Origin: Bifidobacterium pseudolongum subsp. globosum
GTDB lineage: Bacteria; Actinomycetota; Actinomycetes; Actinomycetales; Bifidobacteriaceae
Assembly (NCBI RefSeq): GCF_004155535.1
Contig: NZ_RYUH01000007.1
Span: 62,001 to 126,000 of the forward strand
Direction of reading: 5' to 3'
DNA: 64,000 bases
Shown: piece after piece, positions 44,152 to 53,874 of the stretch
Layout of the letters: each line of letters opens with the position of its first letter
Position numbering within the stretch: position 1 is the stretch's first letter
Translations under genes and position numbers: made by a program
Notes under the pieces: model-generated
Told to the model about the DNA's origin: nothing
Database searches by the model: none
Seen by the model: the letters and a program-made list of their open reading frames with translations, nothing else

Positions 44152-45743
44152 GACTCACCTCAGTCGCGATTCGCAACCACACCCGTGTGGCCGACCTGCA
44201 CATCGAAGTACGCCGGCATCTCGTGCTCGTGGGCACCAACGACTCGGGCAAGACCTCGATCCTGCGCTGCCTCGACCTGCTGCTCGGCGCCACCCAAGGT
44301 GCGCTCTACACGTCGATCACCGCCGACGACGTGCGCGACCGCGCCCAGCCGTTCGTCATCGAGGCGCAACTCGAATGCGCCGCCAACGACCCGCACTTCG
44401 GCAAGGCCATGCGCCAATCCGGCGGCGCGTCCACGCTGACCCTGCGGCTCGAGGCGCGCGTCGAAGCGGACGGCGAATCGCTTGTCATCCGCCGGTACGC
44501 GGCCGGCGCATGGCACGAAACCGACCTGCTGCAATCGCAGATCGACGCAATCGGCTGGACGTACATCGCCGATGACCAGTCGTTCGGCAGCGCGCACACA
44601 TCGTTCATCGATGGCCTGCTCGCCGCACAGGACCTGCAGCAGGAACGCAAGGCGCTCGCCGAAGTCGACCGCGCCTATGCGCGAGTGCTCGAGGAATCGC
44701 AGCCGCTGCTCGAACTGCGCCGGCGCATCGCCGCGCAACTGACCGCCGCACTACCGGGAGACTACCAGCAGAACAACCTCGTCTTCGTGCCCGCCGCGCG
44801 CGACTCATCCTCGCCACTCGCCGGCCTGCGCCTGCAATTGCGCAAGAACGGCGAACAGCGCGACTTGGGTGACCAGTCGGGCGGCTTGCGGGCGGTGTAT
44901 GCGCTCGCGCTCGTCGACGACCTCGACGAACGTACGCGCATCATCGGCCTGGACGAGCCGGAAGCGCATTTGCACCCCACGAGCCAGCGCAATCTCGCGC
45001 GTCTGCTCGCGCGCGGCGACAGCCAGAAGATCATCGCCACGCACTCGCCGGACATTATCGGCGAGTTCGAACCCGACCAGATCGTGGTGATGCACTCCGG
45101 TGGCCAAGTGGTACAGCCGCAGCGTGATTTTCTGAGCGAAGACGACAAACTGCTGTTGCACATGTGGGTGCGCGACCGGCTTGAGCCCTTGACTGCCGAC
45201 CGCGTGATCGTCGTCGAGGGCATCACCGACCGCGTGCTTGTGGAGCATTGCGCAGACGTGACGAAACGCAATCTGGACGCCTACGGCATCGTGCTGCTCG
45301 AGGCGGGCGGTTGTGGCGACATGCCCGCGTGGCGCCGCATGTTCGGCGAACACGGGTTCCAGGTGCCGCTCGCGCAGCTCATCGACGCCGACGCGGTGCA
45401 GGAGATCGCCGGGCAATACCATGTGCGCGTTGACCAGCTGGCCGCCGAGCATGTGTGGGTCTCACAGCCCGACCTGGAAGGCGAATATGTGCGCGCGCTG
45501 GGCGCAGAACGCACGCTGCAGGCACTTGAACACAGCGGCGCATTCCGCGCCGGCGAACTGAAAGCGCTGTGCGCGGCCCGTGCGAACGGCGCGCTCGACT
45601 GCGAATCGGTGGCCGCGTTCTGCCGTGTGCGCACGAACAAGACGCGCGCGGTCATCGCGCTCCTGCCGCACATCACCGCCAAGGTGGCGCGGCGCATCGA
45701 AAGCGTGGAGCTCATGCTCAACGCTGTCACGCGCAATCGTTGA
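44148..45743 (+). CDS. OLD-family ATPase/Toprim nuclease
   Basis: 531 residues. The N-terminal ABC-type ATPase has Walker A GTNDSGKT (29-36), a signature-like DQSGGLRAVYALAL, Walker B TRIIGLDEPEAHLHP and the His loop IIATHSPDI. The C-terminal Toprim domain has the Glu motif VIVVEGITD and the acidic pair in LIDADAVQE. This is the overcoming-lysogenization-defect family, which includes GajA of Gabija and phage-defence nucleases. No UvrD-like GajB is present; the partner here is the kinase-fold gene it overlaps. GTG start. Confidence 0.9.
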   Translation: MRLTSVAIRNHTRVADLHIEVRRHLVLVGTNDSGKTSILRCLDLLLGATQGALYTSITADDVRDRAQPFVIEAQLECAANDPHFGKAMRQSGGASTLTLRLEARVEADGESLVIRRYAAGAWHETDLLQSQIDAIGWTYIADDQSFGSAHTSFIDGLLAAQDLQQERKALAEVDRAYARVLEESQPLLELRRRIAAQLTAALPGDYQQNNLVFVPAARDSSSPLAGLRLQLRKNGEQRDLGDQSGGLRAVYALALVDDLDERTRIIGLDEPEAHLHPTSQRNLARLLARGDSQKIIATHSPDIIGEFEPDQIVVMHSGGQVVQPQRDFLSEDDKLLLHMWVRDRLEPLTADRVIVVEGITDRVLVEHCADVTKRNLDAYGIVLLEAGGCGDMPAWRRMFGEHGFQVPLAQLIDADAVQEIAGQYHVRVDQLAAEHVWVSQPDLEGEYVRALGAERTLQALEHSGAFRAGELKALCAARANGALDCESVAAFCRVRTNKTRAVIALLPHITAKVARRIESVELMLNAVTRNR

Positions 45744-45913
45744 ATCCGCGGCGCGCGTGGCACCCATGCGCTAGGCACGACGAGGGGAATGGCGGTATCC
45801 TAGACGCACATGGCAACACCTGAACCGCACAGGCGCCATGGTGATTGGTTGTGCACAGCACATGTGCGGTTCGCCGGCGTGCTCCGGCGACCGCGGAAGA
45901 GACGGAGACGGAC

Positions 45914-47458
45914 ATGGACATCAGCGACGAGACAATGCTGCGGCTGCTGCAAAGCGCCATGTACGGCGAGGCGATCGGCGACGCACTCGGCGTGCCATAC
46001 GAGGGGCGCGCACGTGACACGTTCACGTGCATCACGATGACCGGCAGTGAGGCGGCCGGCATACCCGCCGGCACGTTTTCCGACGACACCTCAATGGCAT
46101 TGGCCACACTGGATTCCCTGATGCACCGCGACGGCGTGGTGGATCCCGACGATCTGCGCGAACGCTACCGCGACTGGCTGTTCGACGGCAAATACACGGC
46201 CGACGGCGCGGCGTTCGGCGTGGGGCGCACCACATACCAGGCCCTGCACACCGACCACGGTCTGGATGGCGAGCGCGACAACGGCAATGGCGCACTCATG
46301 CGCAGCATCCCGCTTGCGTTCTTCGGTGTGTCGGACGACGATGTGCGTGCGATGAGCGCCGTCACCCACGCGCATGAGACGAGCATGGACGCGTGCGTGC
46401 GCTACGTGCGGGCGGCGCGCGCGCTGATCCGCGGCGCCAGCACGCGCGAGGCGGCGGCGGTCGCCGGCGAGGACGGCGTGTGGCTTGTGCCGCGCGGCCG
46501 GATCGAGTCGAGCGGGTACGTGCTGCATACGCTGCGCGCCGCGTTCTGGTGCTTGACCACAACCGACTCGTACCGCGACTGTGTGCTCGCCGCCGTCAAT
46601 CTGGGCGGTGACGCCGACACGACCGCGGCTGTGGCGGGCGCGCTCGCCGGCATTGTGTACGGGTTCGAGGACGAGCGCGAGGAGCGTGACGGCCGCGGCA
46701 TCCCCGGCGAGTGGGACGACGCGTTGCGCGGCTGGCGCATCATCGCCGCCGTGGTGTGTGGGGCGCCGCTCGACGTGGAGGATTGGGACGCCGAGTTTGC
46801 GGGGGCGGCGCTTGGCGGATCGGAGCCGCTCACCGCACAATCCGCCCGTGATTTTGGTGATGACCGCAGTCGTGCAGCGCTGCTGCAGGCCGACCCGGAG
46901 CGGCGTGAGGCGCTGTTCGGTGAGGCCGCGCGCTGGTTCGCTTCTGGCGTGGAGCTCGGCGACGCGCAGTGTGCGACGAATCTGGGTGTGATGTATCTGT
47001 ATGGGCATGTGCCCGCACAGGACCCGGACTTTGCCGCAGCCGCCTGCTTTGAGCGCGGCGAGCAGCTCGGCAGTGCGGAAAGCGCATGCTATCTGGGTGA
47101 CATGCACCGCGATGGCCGTGGCTGGCCGCCCGACCACGACGCCGCAGCGGACTGTTACGAACGCGCCTATGAACTGTGCAAGGAGCAGATGGACCTCGAC
47201 AACGCACACGACCGGCCCATCATCGCGATGATCCACCTGCGCATGGGGCAGGCGGCCGAATGGGAGCTCGCCGACCTGCGGCGCGCGGGAAGTCTGAATG
47301 CCGACGCGTGCCATGTGGTGCGCGAGCGCGCATACCGCCATTACCATGCGGCGTACGCGCTGGCGGTGCGCACGGTGGAATCCGGCTTGCGCATGTACAG
47401 CAAAGAGGTGGCAATCGCAGCCAACGGCATGGAGCGCACGTGCGGCGAGGAGCGCTGA
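45914..47458 (+). CDS. ADP-ribosylglycohydrolase with Sel1-like C-terminal half (paralogue 1)
   Basis: 514 residues. The DraG/ARH domain spans about 8-260. Its metal motifs are FSDDTS (55-60) and GGDADTTAAVAGALAG (231-246). The C-terminal part (about 310-500) has Sel1/TPR-like helices: ATNLGVMYLYGHVPAQDPDFAAA and CYLGDMHRDGRGWPPDHDAA. The family removes ADP-ribose from proteins or nucleic acids. GGAG lies 6 nt before ATG 45914. It sits 69 nt before the Wadjet operon and is matched by a close paralogue at 57.4 kb. No ADP-ribosyltransferase is seen nearby. Confidence 0.9.
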   Translation: MDISDETMLRLLQSAMYGEAIGDALGVPYEGRARDTFTCITMTGSEAAGIPAGTFSDDTSMALATLDSLMHRDGVVDPDDLRERYRDWLFDGKYTADGAAFGVGRTTYQALHTDHGLDGERDNGNGALMRSIPLAFFGVSDDDVRAMSAVTHAHETSMDACVRYVRAARALIRGASTREAAAVAGEDGVWLVPRGRIESSGYVLHTLRAAFWCLTTTDSYRDCVLAAVNLGGDADTTAAVAGALAGIVYGFEDEREERDGRGIPGEWDDALRGWRIIAAVVCGAPLDVEDWDAEFAGAALGGSEPLTAQSARDFGDDRSRAALLQADPERREALFGEAARWFASGVELGDAQCATNLGVMYLYGHVPAQDPDFAAAACFERGEQLGSAESACYLGDMHRDGRGWPPDHDAAADCYERAYELCKEQMDLDNAHDRPIIAMIHLRMGQAAEWELADLRRAGSLNADACHVVRERAYRHYHAAYALAVRTVESGLRMYSKEVAIAANGMERTCGEER

Positions 47459-47527
47459 CACCCGCCCGTTTGATAGAATGAGCAGTGGCTCCGTGCCCAT
47501 GCGGGGCATTGCGTGGGAAGGATTCGC

Positions 47528-49090
47528 ATGGCAGATGTGCGCACGGAGCTCGCCGAGCTGCAGCCTGTCTACGAGACCGGCGTGTTGCGCATGCTGCTGC
47601 ACAAATACTCCGACATCTACATCGCCATCCTGCGCGCGTGCTTCGACCCGCTGACCGCAGAAGTGCCGCAGGAGCGCCTGCTTGCCGCGATGACCCGCTG
47701 TGTGGGCGAACTCGTGGCTGACGGATCCTACCGCGTGCGCGATGGCGAGACCGACCTCGAGGCCGCGCGGCGGATCCTCAAAGAGCTCAAAGCGGAAAAC
47801 GAAGGCGACTATGCGTGGATCGCCGATTCACTCGACCGGCGCCAACACCGCTGGATGTGCCGCCTGACGCAGCGCGCGCACCGTGCGATCGAGGCGCTCG
47901 CCGCGCTGCAGCAGCGCACGGTGTCGCTGTCCGGCGCACAGGTCAACTCGATCATCATGGAGATCGAGAACGCGCGCAAGGAGCTCACCGTCAATGTGCA
48001 CGAGCGCATCGAACTGCTTGAGCAGGAGATCGCGGAGCGCCGCGCGCAGATCGCCCAACTGGAGCGCGACGGTGTGCAGGAGAGGCCGACCCCCGAACAG
48101 GTCTCCGACATCATCAACGTCGTCTACAACACCTTGCGCGGCGTGCCGGTGGACTTGCGCGAACTCGTGATCGCCGAGCGCGACAGCGGCGACGCGCTGC
48201 GCCGGCAGATGGACAACGGGTCGATGAGCAGCGACGACATGCTCGCCTACTACCACGAGGAATACGAGCGCACCTACCACCAGAGTGACGAAGGGCGGCG
48301 GTTCAACGACGCGTTCCAGGTTATGTTCGCCACCGACAGGCGCGCGCAGCTCGACGGGGCGCTCGCCGACATCGCCGGCAGCGCTTGGCTGCATGACTCA
48401 GCGGACGACCTCATGGCCGTGGTGGGCCGCGAGCTCGACGACATCTACAGCGGCATCGACGCGGTGCGCAACCAAATCCGCCTGACCGACGAAAGCGTCA
48501 AACTGCTCGTGCGCCAGCACACCGACATGCAGTTCCGTACCATGTCACGCCAGCTCGCCGCGCTGTTCACCACGCTGTCCGAGCGTGCCGCAGCCAAGGA
48601 CCATGCGAAGTATGGCATCGGGCTGTCCACCGCCACGATGCCGACGCTCGCCACACGCGCCCGTGAAACACCCGTGAAAACCAAAGCCCCCGCGTTGCAG
48701 ACACACACGGACGCCGATGCATCCGCACTCGACCTGCATGGCATCGTCGCCACGGGCGGACCCCGCATCGCCCACATGGTCGCCCTCATCGCCGAGCATC
48801 CGGTCATGCGCGAAGGTGCGGTCGACATGGCGGCCAGTTTCAACCGATTGCCCAAGGCTGAGCGCCGTGAGAGCGAGATCGTGGGCTTTTTGAGCTATCT
48901 CGGCGGCGGTGGATCCGGCGAAAGCATCTGGCATTGCGTGGCGCCCGATGGCGCCGATCGCGCATGGGTCACGCGTAGCGTACTGGTGAGCCCAGGGGAG
49001 CTCAACGAGTTCCTGCAGGAGTCGACGCACACTGGGCAAGGTGGAGCACCACATCGGGAAAGGACACGGCATGACACAGCCGACGAATGA
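47528..49090 (+). CDS. jetA: Wadjet protein JetA (DUF3375)
   Basis: 520 residues, MukF-like kleisin-type subunit of a Wadjet anti-plasmid complex. Winged-helix-like N-terminus (about 1-100, starting [25 protein letters not shown]), then long helical stretches (for example 140-210, [27 protein letters not shown]) and a C-terminal winged-helix region. It links JetB and the SMC-like JetC. AAGGA precedes ATG 47528. Overlaps jetB by 20 nt. Confidence 0.92.
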   Translation: MADVRTELAELQPVYETGVLRMLLHKYSDIYIAILRACFDPLTAEVPQERLLAAMTRCVGELVADGSYRVRDGETDLEAARRILKELKAENEGDYAWIADSLDRRQHRWMCRLTQRAHRAIEALAALQQRTVSLSGAQVNSIIMEIENARKELTVNVHERIELLEQEIAERRAQIAQLERDGVQERPTPEQVSDIINVVYNTLRGVPVDLRELVIAERDSGDALRRQMDNGSMSSDDMLAYYHEEYERTYHQSDEGRRFNDAFQVMFATDRRAQLDGALADIAGSAWLHDSADDLMAVVGRELDDIYSGIDAVRNQIRLTDESVKLLVRQHTDMQFRTMSRQLAALFTTLSERAAAKDHAKYGIGLSTATMPTLATRARETPVKTKAPALQTHTDADASALDLHGIVATGGPRIAHMVALIAEHPVMREGAVDMAASFNRLPKAERRESEIVGFLSYLGGGGSGESIWHCVAPDGADRAWVTRSVLVSPGELNEFLQESTHTGQGGAPHRERTRHDTADE

Positions 49091-49844
49091 CGATCAGGGG
49101 ATCGTCTCCGCATCGGTCACCGCGGGGGAGGGCCATGTGGCCGAACAGACTGTCGACGAGATGGGCGTGGCGGACGTCTCGAACCCGTTCGCGCTGTTCG
49201 ACGGCGACGACGGCGACATGCCCGAGCCTGCACGCGAGGCGGCCATCGCGCTCAAACGCAACCGTGCAATCACCGGCGAGATGTTCCGGCAGGCGATGGA
49301 TTACTTCGGGCATGTGAAGCGTTCGCTCAACAACGACATGCTCGTGCCGGTCGTCGACACGTTCTATGGGGTGATGTACGCCGAGCCCGCCGCACCCAGC
49401 CAAGTGCGCATCCGTTCGTTGAAGAACCGCGCGTCGCTGAGCGCGCGTGAGGCGGTGCTGCTCACCGCATTGCGCCGCAAGGTGCTCGAATATGAGAACG
49501 TGGGTTTGGAGGCGAGCCAGTGGGTGATTTCGAAAGAGGAGATCGTGCAGCTCATGTCGACCGGTGCCGGGCCGCTCGCAGGCCGCAACAGCGAGGAGTC
49601 GGTGAACCGGCAGGTGGAGCCGCTCATCAACGCGATGCGCACGAACCAGTTCCTTGAAGAAATGGAAGACGAGGAGGGCATCTACCGCATCACCACTCTG
49701 GTGCCGGTCGGGCTCAGCACACAGCGCATCGGCGACTGGATGGCCGCGGCTGACGAACCCGGATCCACGCCAACGGACCAGAACGAACCCCCCACCACCC
49801 CCGACGACGATGCGCAAGACGTGAAGCAGGAGGAGCTATGGTGA
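49071..49844 (+). CDS. jetB: Wadjet protein JetB (DUF4194)
   Basis: 257 residues, MukE-like KITE subunit. An acidic head of about 35 residues precedes the DUF4194 core: [31 protein letters not shown], then [20 protein letters not shown] and winged-helix elements. AAAGGA lies 6 nt before ATG 49071, which is preferred over GTG 49041. Overlaps jetA by 20 nt and jetC by 7 nt, so the genes are tightly coupled. Confidence 0.92.
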   Translation: MTQPTNDDQGIVSASVTAGEGHVAEQTVDEMGVADVSNPFALFDGDDGDMPEPAREAAIALKRNRAITGEMFRQAMDYFGHVKRSLNNDMLVPVVDTFYGVMYAEPAAPSQVRIRSLKNRASLSAREAVLLTALRRKVLEYENVGLEASQWVISKEEIVQLMSTGAGPLAGRNSEESVNRQVEPLINAMRTNQFLEEMEDEEGIYRITTLVPVGLSTQRIGDWMAAADEPGSTPTDQNEPPTTPDDDAQDVKQEELW

Positions 49845-52800
49845 ACGCGCGCATGACGGAAGGCCTCTACGGGCAGATCGAACTCAACCCGCCGCACTGG
49901 GTGCTGCAGGAACGCCAGCTCGTCAACTGGGGGTCGTACGGCGGCTACCACATCTTCGACCCCTCCACGATGTTCGACGGCACCGTCACCCTGCTCACCG
50001 GGCAGAGCGAATCGGGTAAATCCACACTCGTCGACGCGCAGGTCTCGCTGCTGTACCCCACGGGCGCCGCATTCAACAAGGCCTCGAATGCCGGCCGTTC
50101 CGACCGCAGCGATTACTCGTATCTGCGCGGCCAGCGCGGCATCCGCAACGACAACGGCCATGACGAGCCGGTGTTCCTGCGCGGCATGACCGACGACGGC
50201 GAGCCCTATGCGGTGTGGGGCGCCATCGTGGACCGGTATGAAGACACGACCGGCGGCGGTACGCTGTCGATCGCGAAGTTCATGACGCTGCCCGCCGGCG
50301 GCAGGAGCGAAGACGTCGACAAGTTCTTCCTCGTGAGCCGCGACCCGATCGACCCGCGCCTCATGGACGACTACCGCGACGACGTGTTCTCGGTGCCGCT
50401 GTTCAAACGCGTCTACCGCACCGCCACCGTCTACCGGCAGGCGAACCTGTTCCACGAAGACGTGTGGAGCCGGTTCGGACTGACTGAATCTGCATGCCGC
50501 CTGCTGCACCGCATGCAGGCGTCCGATGCACCGAGCCAGCTCGACGACATCTTCCGCAAAGGCGTGCTCGACGAGCCGTCCGCGCTCAACCGCGGCCGCG
50601 CACTCATCGGCGACTACACGCAGTTCAGCGAGAACTTCACCGCGATCGAGCGCAACCTGCACCGGGTGGACCTGCTCGAACGCATGGCGGACAAGCACAT
50701 CCGCTACATCGATGAACGCAAGCGCATGGAGACCTTGCGCGCCGTTGCCCCCGGGCGCGAGGGCGGCGCCGAGACGCGTGACGCGTGGCTCGGCGCGCGC
50801 GTGCACGAATGCATCGCGCGCGTCGCACCCACGTACGAGCGTGGGATCGTCGAAAACCAGACCAAGGTCGCATCCGCGCAGCGCGATGTGGACAGGCTCG
50901 ACGCCGAACTCGAGACGATCCGCGAACAGAAGAACGGCCACGGCGGCGACCGCCTGCAGCGGTTGCAGGAACAGCTGCGCGACGCCGAGCGCGAGCGCGA
51001 GCGCATGGCTGCGCGCATCGAACGCCTCGTGCCGCAGTTCACCAAGGCCGGGCGCACGGTGCCGGGGACGGCGAGCGCATGGCAGGCGCTCGCCGAGGAG
51101 GCCGTGGAGGTCAGGGACGCATACGATGAGCGGCGCAAGGAGATCGACGCGCTGGCGTACCCGCTGCAGGAGCGGTACAGTGCGATGCGTCGCGAGGCGA
51201 AAGACCTGCAGGCGGACATCGAGCGCAAACGGCGGTCGCGCACACGCATCACCAAGGAGATGGCGGACGCGCGCGCGATGATGGCGCAGGCGGCCGGGCT
51301 CGAACCGGAACAACTGCCGTTTGTGGCCGAACTCATGGATGTGCAGGGCGGCGAGGAGCGGTGGCGCACCGCGATGAACGTCGTCTACGCCTCGCTCGCG
51401 CCTGTCATCCTCGTGGACAAGCGGTATGAACACGGATTCGCGCGCGCGATCAGCCAGATTCCGCATGCGTCGATGGCACGCCGCAACTGGCAGTTCGTGG
51501 ATGTGCAGCAGGACTACCATGGCGAGCCGTGTGAAGGGTGGATGTCCGGCAAGCTCACGTTCAATGAGGAATCGCCGTTCGCCGACTGGGTGAGGGCGCG
51601 CGTGGCGGATGCGCGGTCGGACGCACGGTGCGTGGCGCACATCGACGACAGCGACGTGCGCACGCGCCAGGTGCAGGAGGACGGCCAGATCAAGGACGGC
51701 GCGCACGGCAGCCACGGCACCAAGAACATCAACCAGGTCATCGGTTTTGTGACGGAAGGATACCTGCGCGAACTCGCCGACGAGCTTGAACAGCTTGAGC
51801 AGGAGATGAACCGCACGAACCAAGAGATCGAGCGCATCGGTGCACGCAAAGCCGAGCTCGAGGCGCAGCGTGACCTTGCGCAGGCGGTGTTGGGCGTGGA
51901 TTGGACCGACATCGACGTGCAGTCGGCGGACGCTGGCATCGCGATGCTGCATGACGAAATCGAACGCATTCTCGCCGACCCGGCCCTCGCCGAACTCGAG
52001 GCGCGCGAGCGGGAGTGCAATGTCAGGCTCGCCGACGCGCGCAAACGCCTCACGCGCGCCGAGGACGAGCTTGCGGGGGCGAAGCGCGCGAACAGGGCCG
52101 CGCGCGCATGGCTCGACGCGCACGGCGACGAACAGCCGCCGGCACTGAACGAGGCATGTGTGGAGCTGCTCGAGCAGACGTTCGACGGGTATTTCGGGGC
52201 GGGGATCAGCGACGAGGAGCGCGCCGCGCGTATGCTCGGGCTCGATTCTGGCGCACGTGTCCCCGGGCATGGCGCACCGGCCGGCACAGGGGTGAACGCG
52301 ACGCTGCGCGCGCTCGGCAAGCATGCCGAGAAAGCGGTGCACGCGCGGCTCGAGGAATTGCGTGGTATGTGCGAGGCGCGCAAAAGCGAGTGCGAGACGG
52401 CCATGGCCTCGTACATCGAACAGTTCATGCCCAACGACGACCGTGTGAGCGCGGATGTGGAGAATTTCCAGGTGTTCGAGCATGATCTGCGCGAACTCAA
52501 CGCGAGCACAATCCGCGCATCCGCGGACGAGGAATACTTCCACAGCCTCGAGAAGATCCATCAGGACCTCATGCAGCTCAACACGGCGTTGGACGCCGAC
52601 CGGTCGAAGATCATCGAACAGATCGGCAAGATCAACCGCCTGCTCGAACGCTATCCGTTCGGCGCGCGGCGCGGCCGGCTCTCTATCGTGCCGCAGGTGA
52701 GCAAGTCGGACCCGCAGTTCCTCGCCGCGTTGCGCGCGCGGCTCGCGGACCTCAACGCCTACCAGCAGCAGGGGCGCAAAGACATCGAACGGTGCAAGCA

Positions 52801-53299
52801 GTTGTTCGCGGCATGTGCGCCCTTCGTGGAGCTCGTCAAGGAGGGCTTCGACGAGTTCGCGGCCAACAAGCGGGGCAACGCGAACCTCGATCCGCGCCGC
52901 CGCTCCCGGTTCTTCGGCGAGGTCACCGACCCCGACGGCACCGTGGAGCGCATCAATTCGACCGGCGGCGGCTCGGGCGGCTACCTGCAGGAACTCACGT
53001 CGTTCGCATACGGCGCCGCATTGATGTATCTGCTGGCGAACGACAACGCGACCGAACCCTCGTACGCCACCGTGTTCCTGGACGAAGCGCTCATCAAGGC
53101 CGACGGCCAGTACACGCGTCGCGCGTTGAGCGTGCTGCCCGGTCTTGGGTTCCAGGTGATCGTCTCGGCGCCGGAGGCGAAGACCGGCGAGATCATGGCC
53201 TCGGCGTCCAAGGTCGTGGTGGCGCGCAAAGACCCCGAAAACGGGCTGACCGAATTGCGCGAAGCGGTGCTTGGGACCGGCGATGACCACGCCAGCTGA
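49838..53299 (+). CDS. jetC: Wadjet protein JetC (SMC/MukB-like ATPase)
   Basis: 1153 residues. Walker A is [16 protein letters not shown] (53-67). Long coiled coils run about 295-430 and 640-770 either side of a hinge-like region. The C-terminal head has the signature [20 protein letters not shown] and Walker [18 protein letters not shown]. It is the loop-extruding motor of Wadjet that recognises small circular DNA. AGGAGG lies before the ATG. All motor motifs are intact. Overlaps the truncated jetD by 17 nt. Confidence 0.94.
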   Translation: MVNARMTEGLYGQIELNPPHWVLQERQLVNWGSYGGYHIFDPSTMFDGTVTLLTGQSESGKSTLVDAQVSLLYPTGAAFNKASNAGRSDRSDYSYLRGQRGIRNDNGHDEPVFLRGMTDDGEPYAVWGAIVDRYEDTTGGGTLSIAKFMTLPAGGRSEDVDKFFLVSRDPIDPRLMDDYRDDVFSVPLFKRVYRTATVYRQANLFHEDVWSRFGLTESACRLLHRMQASDAPSQLDDIFRKGVLDEPSALNRGRALIGDYTQFSENFTAIERNLHRVDLLERMADKHIRYIDERKRMETLRAVAPGREGGAETRDAWLGARVHECIARVAPTYERGIVENQTKVASAQRDVDRLDAELETIREQKNGHGGDRLQRLQEQLRDAERERERMAARIERLVPQFTKAGRTVPGTASAWQALAEEAVEVRDAYDERRKEIDALAYPLQERYSAMRREAKDLQADIERKRRSRTRITKEMADARAMMAQAAGLEPEQLPFVAELMDVQGGEERWRTAMNVVYASLAPVILVDKRYEHGFARAISQIPHASMARRNWQFVDVQQDYHGEPCEGWMSGKLTFNEESPFADWVRARVADARSDARCVAHIDDSDVRTRQVQEDGQIKDGAHGSHGTKNINQVIGFVTEGYLRELADELEQLEQEMNRTNQEIERIGARKAELEAQRDLAQAVLGVDWTDIDVQSADAGIAMLHDEIERILADPALAELEARERECNVRLADARKRLTRAEDELAGAKRANRAARAWLDAHGDEQPPALNEACVELLEQTFDGYFGAGISDEERAARMLGLDSGARVPGHGAPAGTGVNATLRALGKHAEKAVHARLEELRGMCEARKSECETAMASYIEQFMPNDDRVSADVENFQVFEHDLRELNASTIRASADEEYFHSLEKIHQDLMQLNTALDADRSKIIEQIGKINRLLERYPFGARRGRLSIVPQVSKSDPQFLAALRARLADLNAYQQQGRKDIERCKQLFAACAPFVELVKEGFDEFAANKRGNANLDPRRRSRFFGEVTDPDGTVERINSTGGGSGGYLQELTSFAYGAALMYLLANDNATEPSYATVFLDEALIKADGQYTRRALSVLPGLGFQVIVSAPEAKTGEIMASASKVVVARKDPENGLTELREAVLGTGDDHAS

Positions 53300-53636
53300 C
53301 ATCGCGGGCGCCATCACGCGCCGCGTGGAGAAGCATCTGTATGACGTGCAAGGGGATATGGACGCCGACGGGTTGGAGATCCTCGCGCGGTTGCGCGCGA
53401 CCGGTGTGGCGTGTGCGAGTGTGTGCATGGACCGCGAGACCTACGATGCATATGCGCAGTTCGGCACCACGTTGGGTGCCGACGGCTCGCCGATCCCTGT
53501 GCATGAACCCAAAGAGGACCTATGCCTCACGGATGAGGAGACTGCGCTCTACCGGGCGCTGTGCACCGGCGCGCTGCCCAAGCCCCGCGTGGAGCAGGAA
53601 CGGATCCCCATCGCGCAGGCCATTGCCCGTCTCTGA
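53283..53636 (+). pseudogene. jetD: JetD remnant: N-terminus joined to C-terminal Toprim half
   Basis: 117 residues where JetD normally has about 400. Residues 1-19 ([16 protein letters not shown]) match the usual JetD start. From about residue 24 the sequence reads GDMDADGLEILARLR...MDRETYDAYAQFG...RVEQERIPIAQAIARL, which is the end of the Toprim domain (DUF2220). Everything between is gone: the DUF3322 arm, the dimer region and the first Toprim glutamate (VxEN motif). The frame is open and correctly placed over jetC, so this looks like an in-frame internal deletion rather than a frameshift. DNA cleavage by this product is unlikely; it may be expressed as a small protein. Confidence 0.75.
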
Positions 53637-53652
53637 GGGGATGGGAGGCGCA

Positions 53653-53761
53653 TGTCGTCTTTCGACGACACGTCTGCCATGTTTCATACAGAAAACTTTG
53701 TTGTGAGATGCATGTTGCTTTGGAAATATTACGGTAACCGGCCATTAAGCTGCCGGTGACC
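53653..53761 (+). other. Two hairpins in the gap after the Wadjet operon
   Basis: TGTCGTC-TTTC-GACGACA (53653-53670) and a 10-bp inverted repeat with one mismatch (53733-53742 with 53752-53761). The first may end the jet transcript, though it has no T-run. The second lies in the upstream region of the nitrilase gene and could be an operator. Confidence 0.45.
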
Positions 53762-53874
53762 ATTCGTTGCGCTCACGGAAACGCCTCTTTCTTAGCGTGA
53801 ACTGCGGTTCCACTCAACGGTCGGTGGCCGCTGGCCTTGACCACGTGGACACGGAGTAGAAAGAAGTTTTCCGT

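Noticed and set aside
45810..46040. Small Arg-rich ORF just after a TATCCT box, overlapping the first ADP-ribosylglycohydrolase
   Set aside because: Its composition is that of an out-of-frame reading of the real gene, and it has no homology-like features.
49682..53428. A minus-strand open frame of about 1250 codons opposite jetC
   Set aside because: Same artefact; jetC on the plus strand has complete SMC motifs and upstream coupling.
53283..53636. Frameshifted jetD with the missing middle in another frame
   Set aside because: The N-terminal and Toprim parts are adjacent in one frame with no space between them, so the middle is deleted rather than out of frame.
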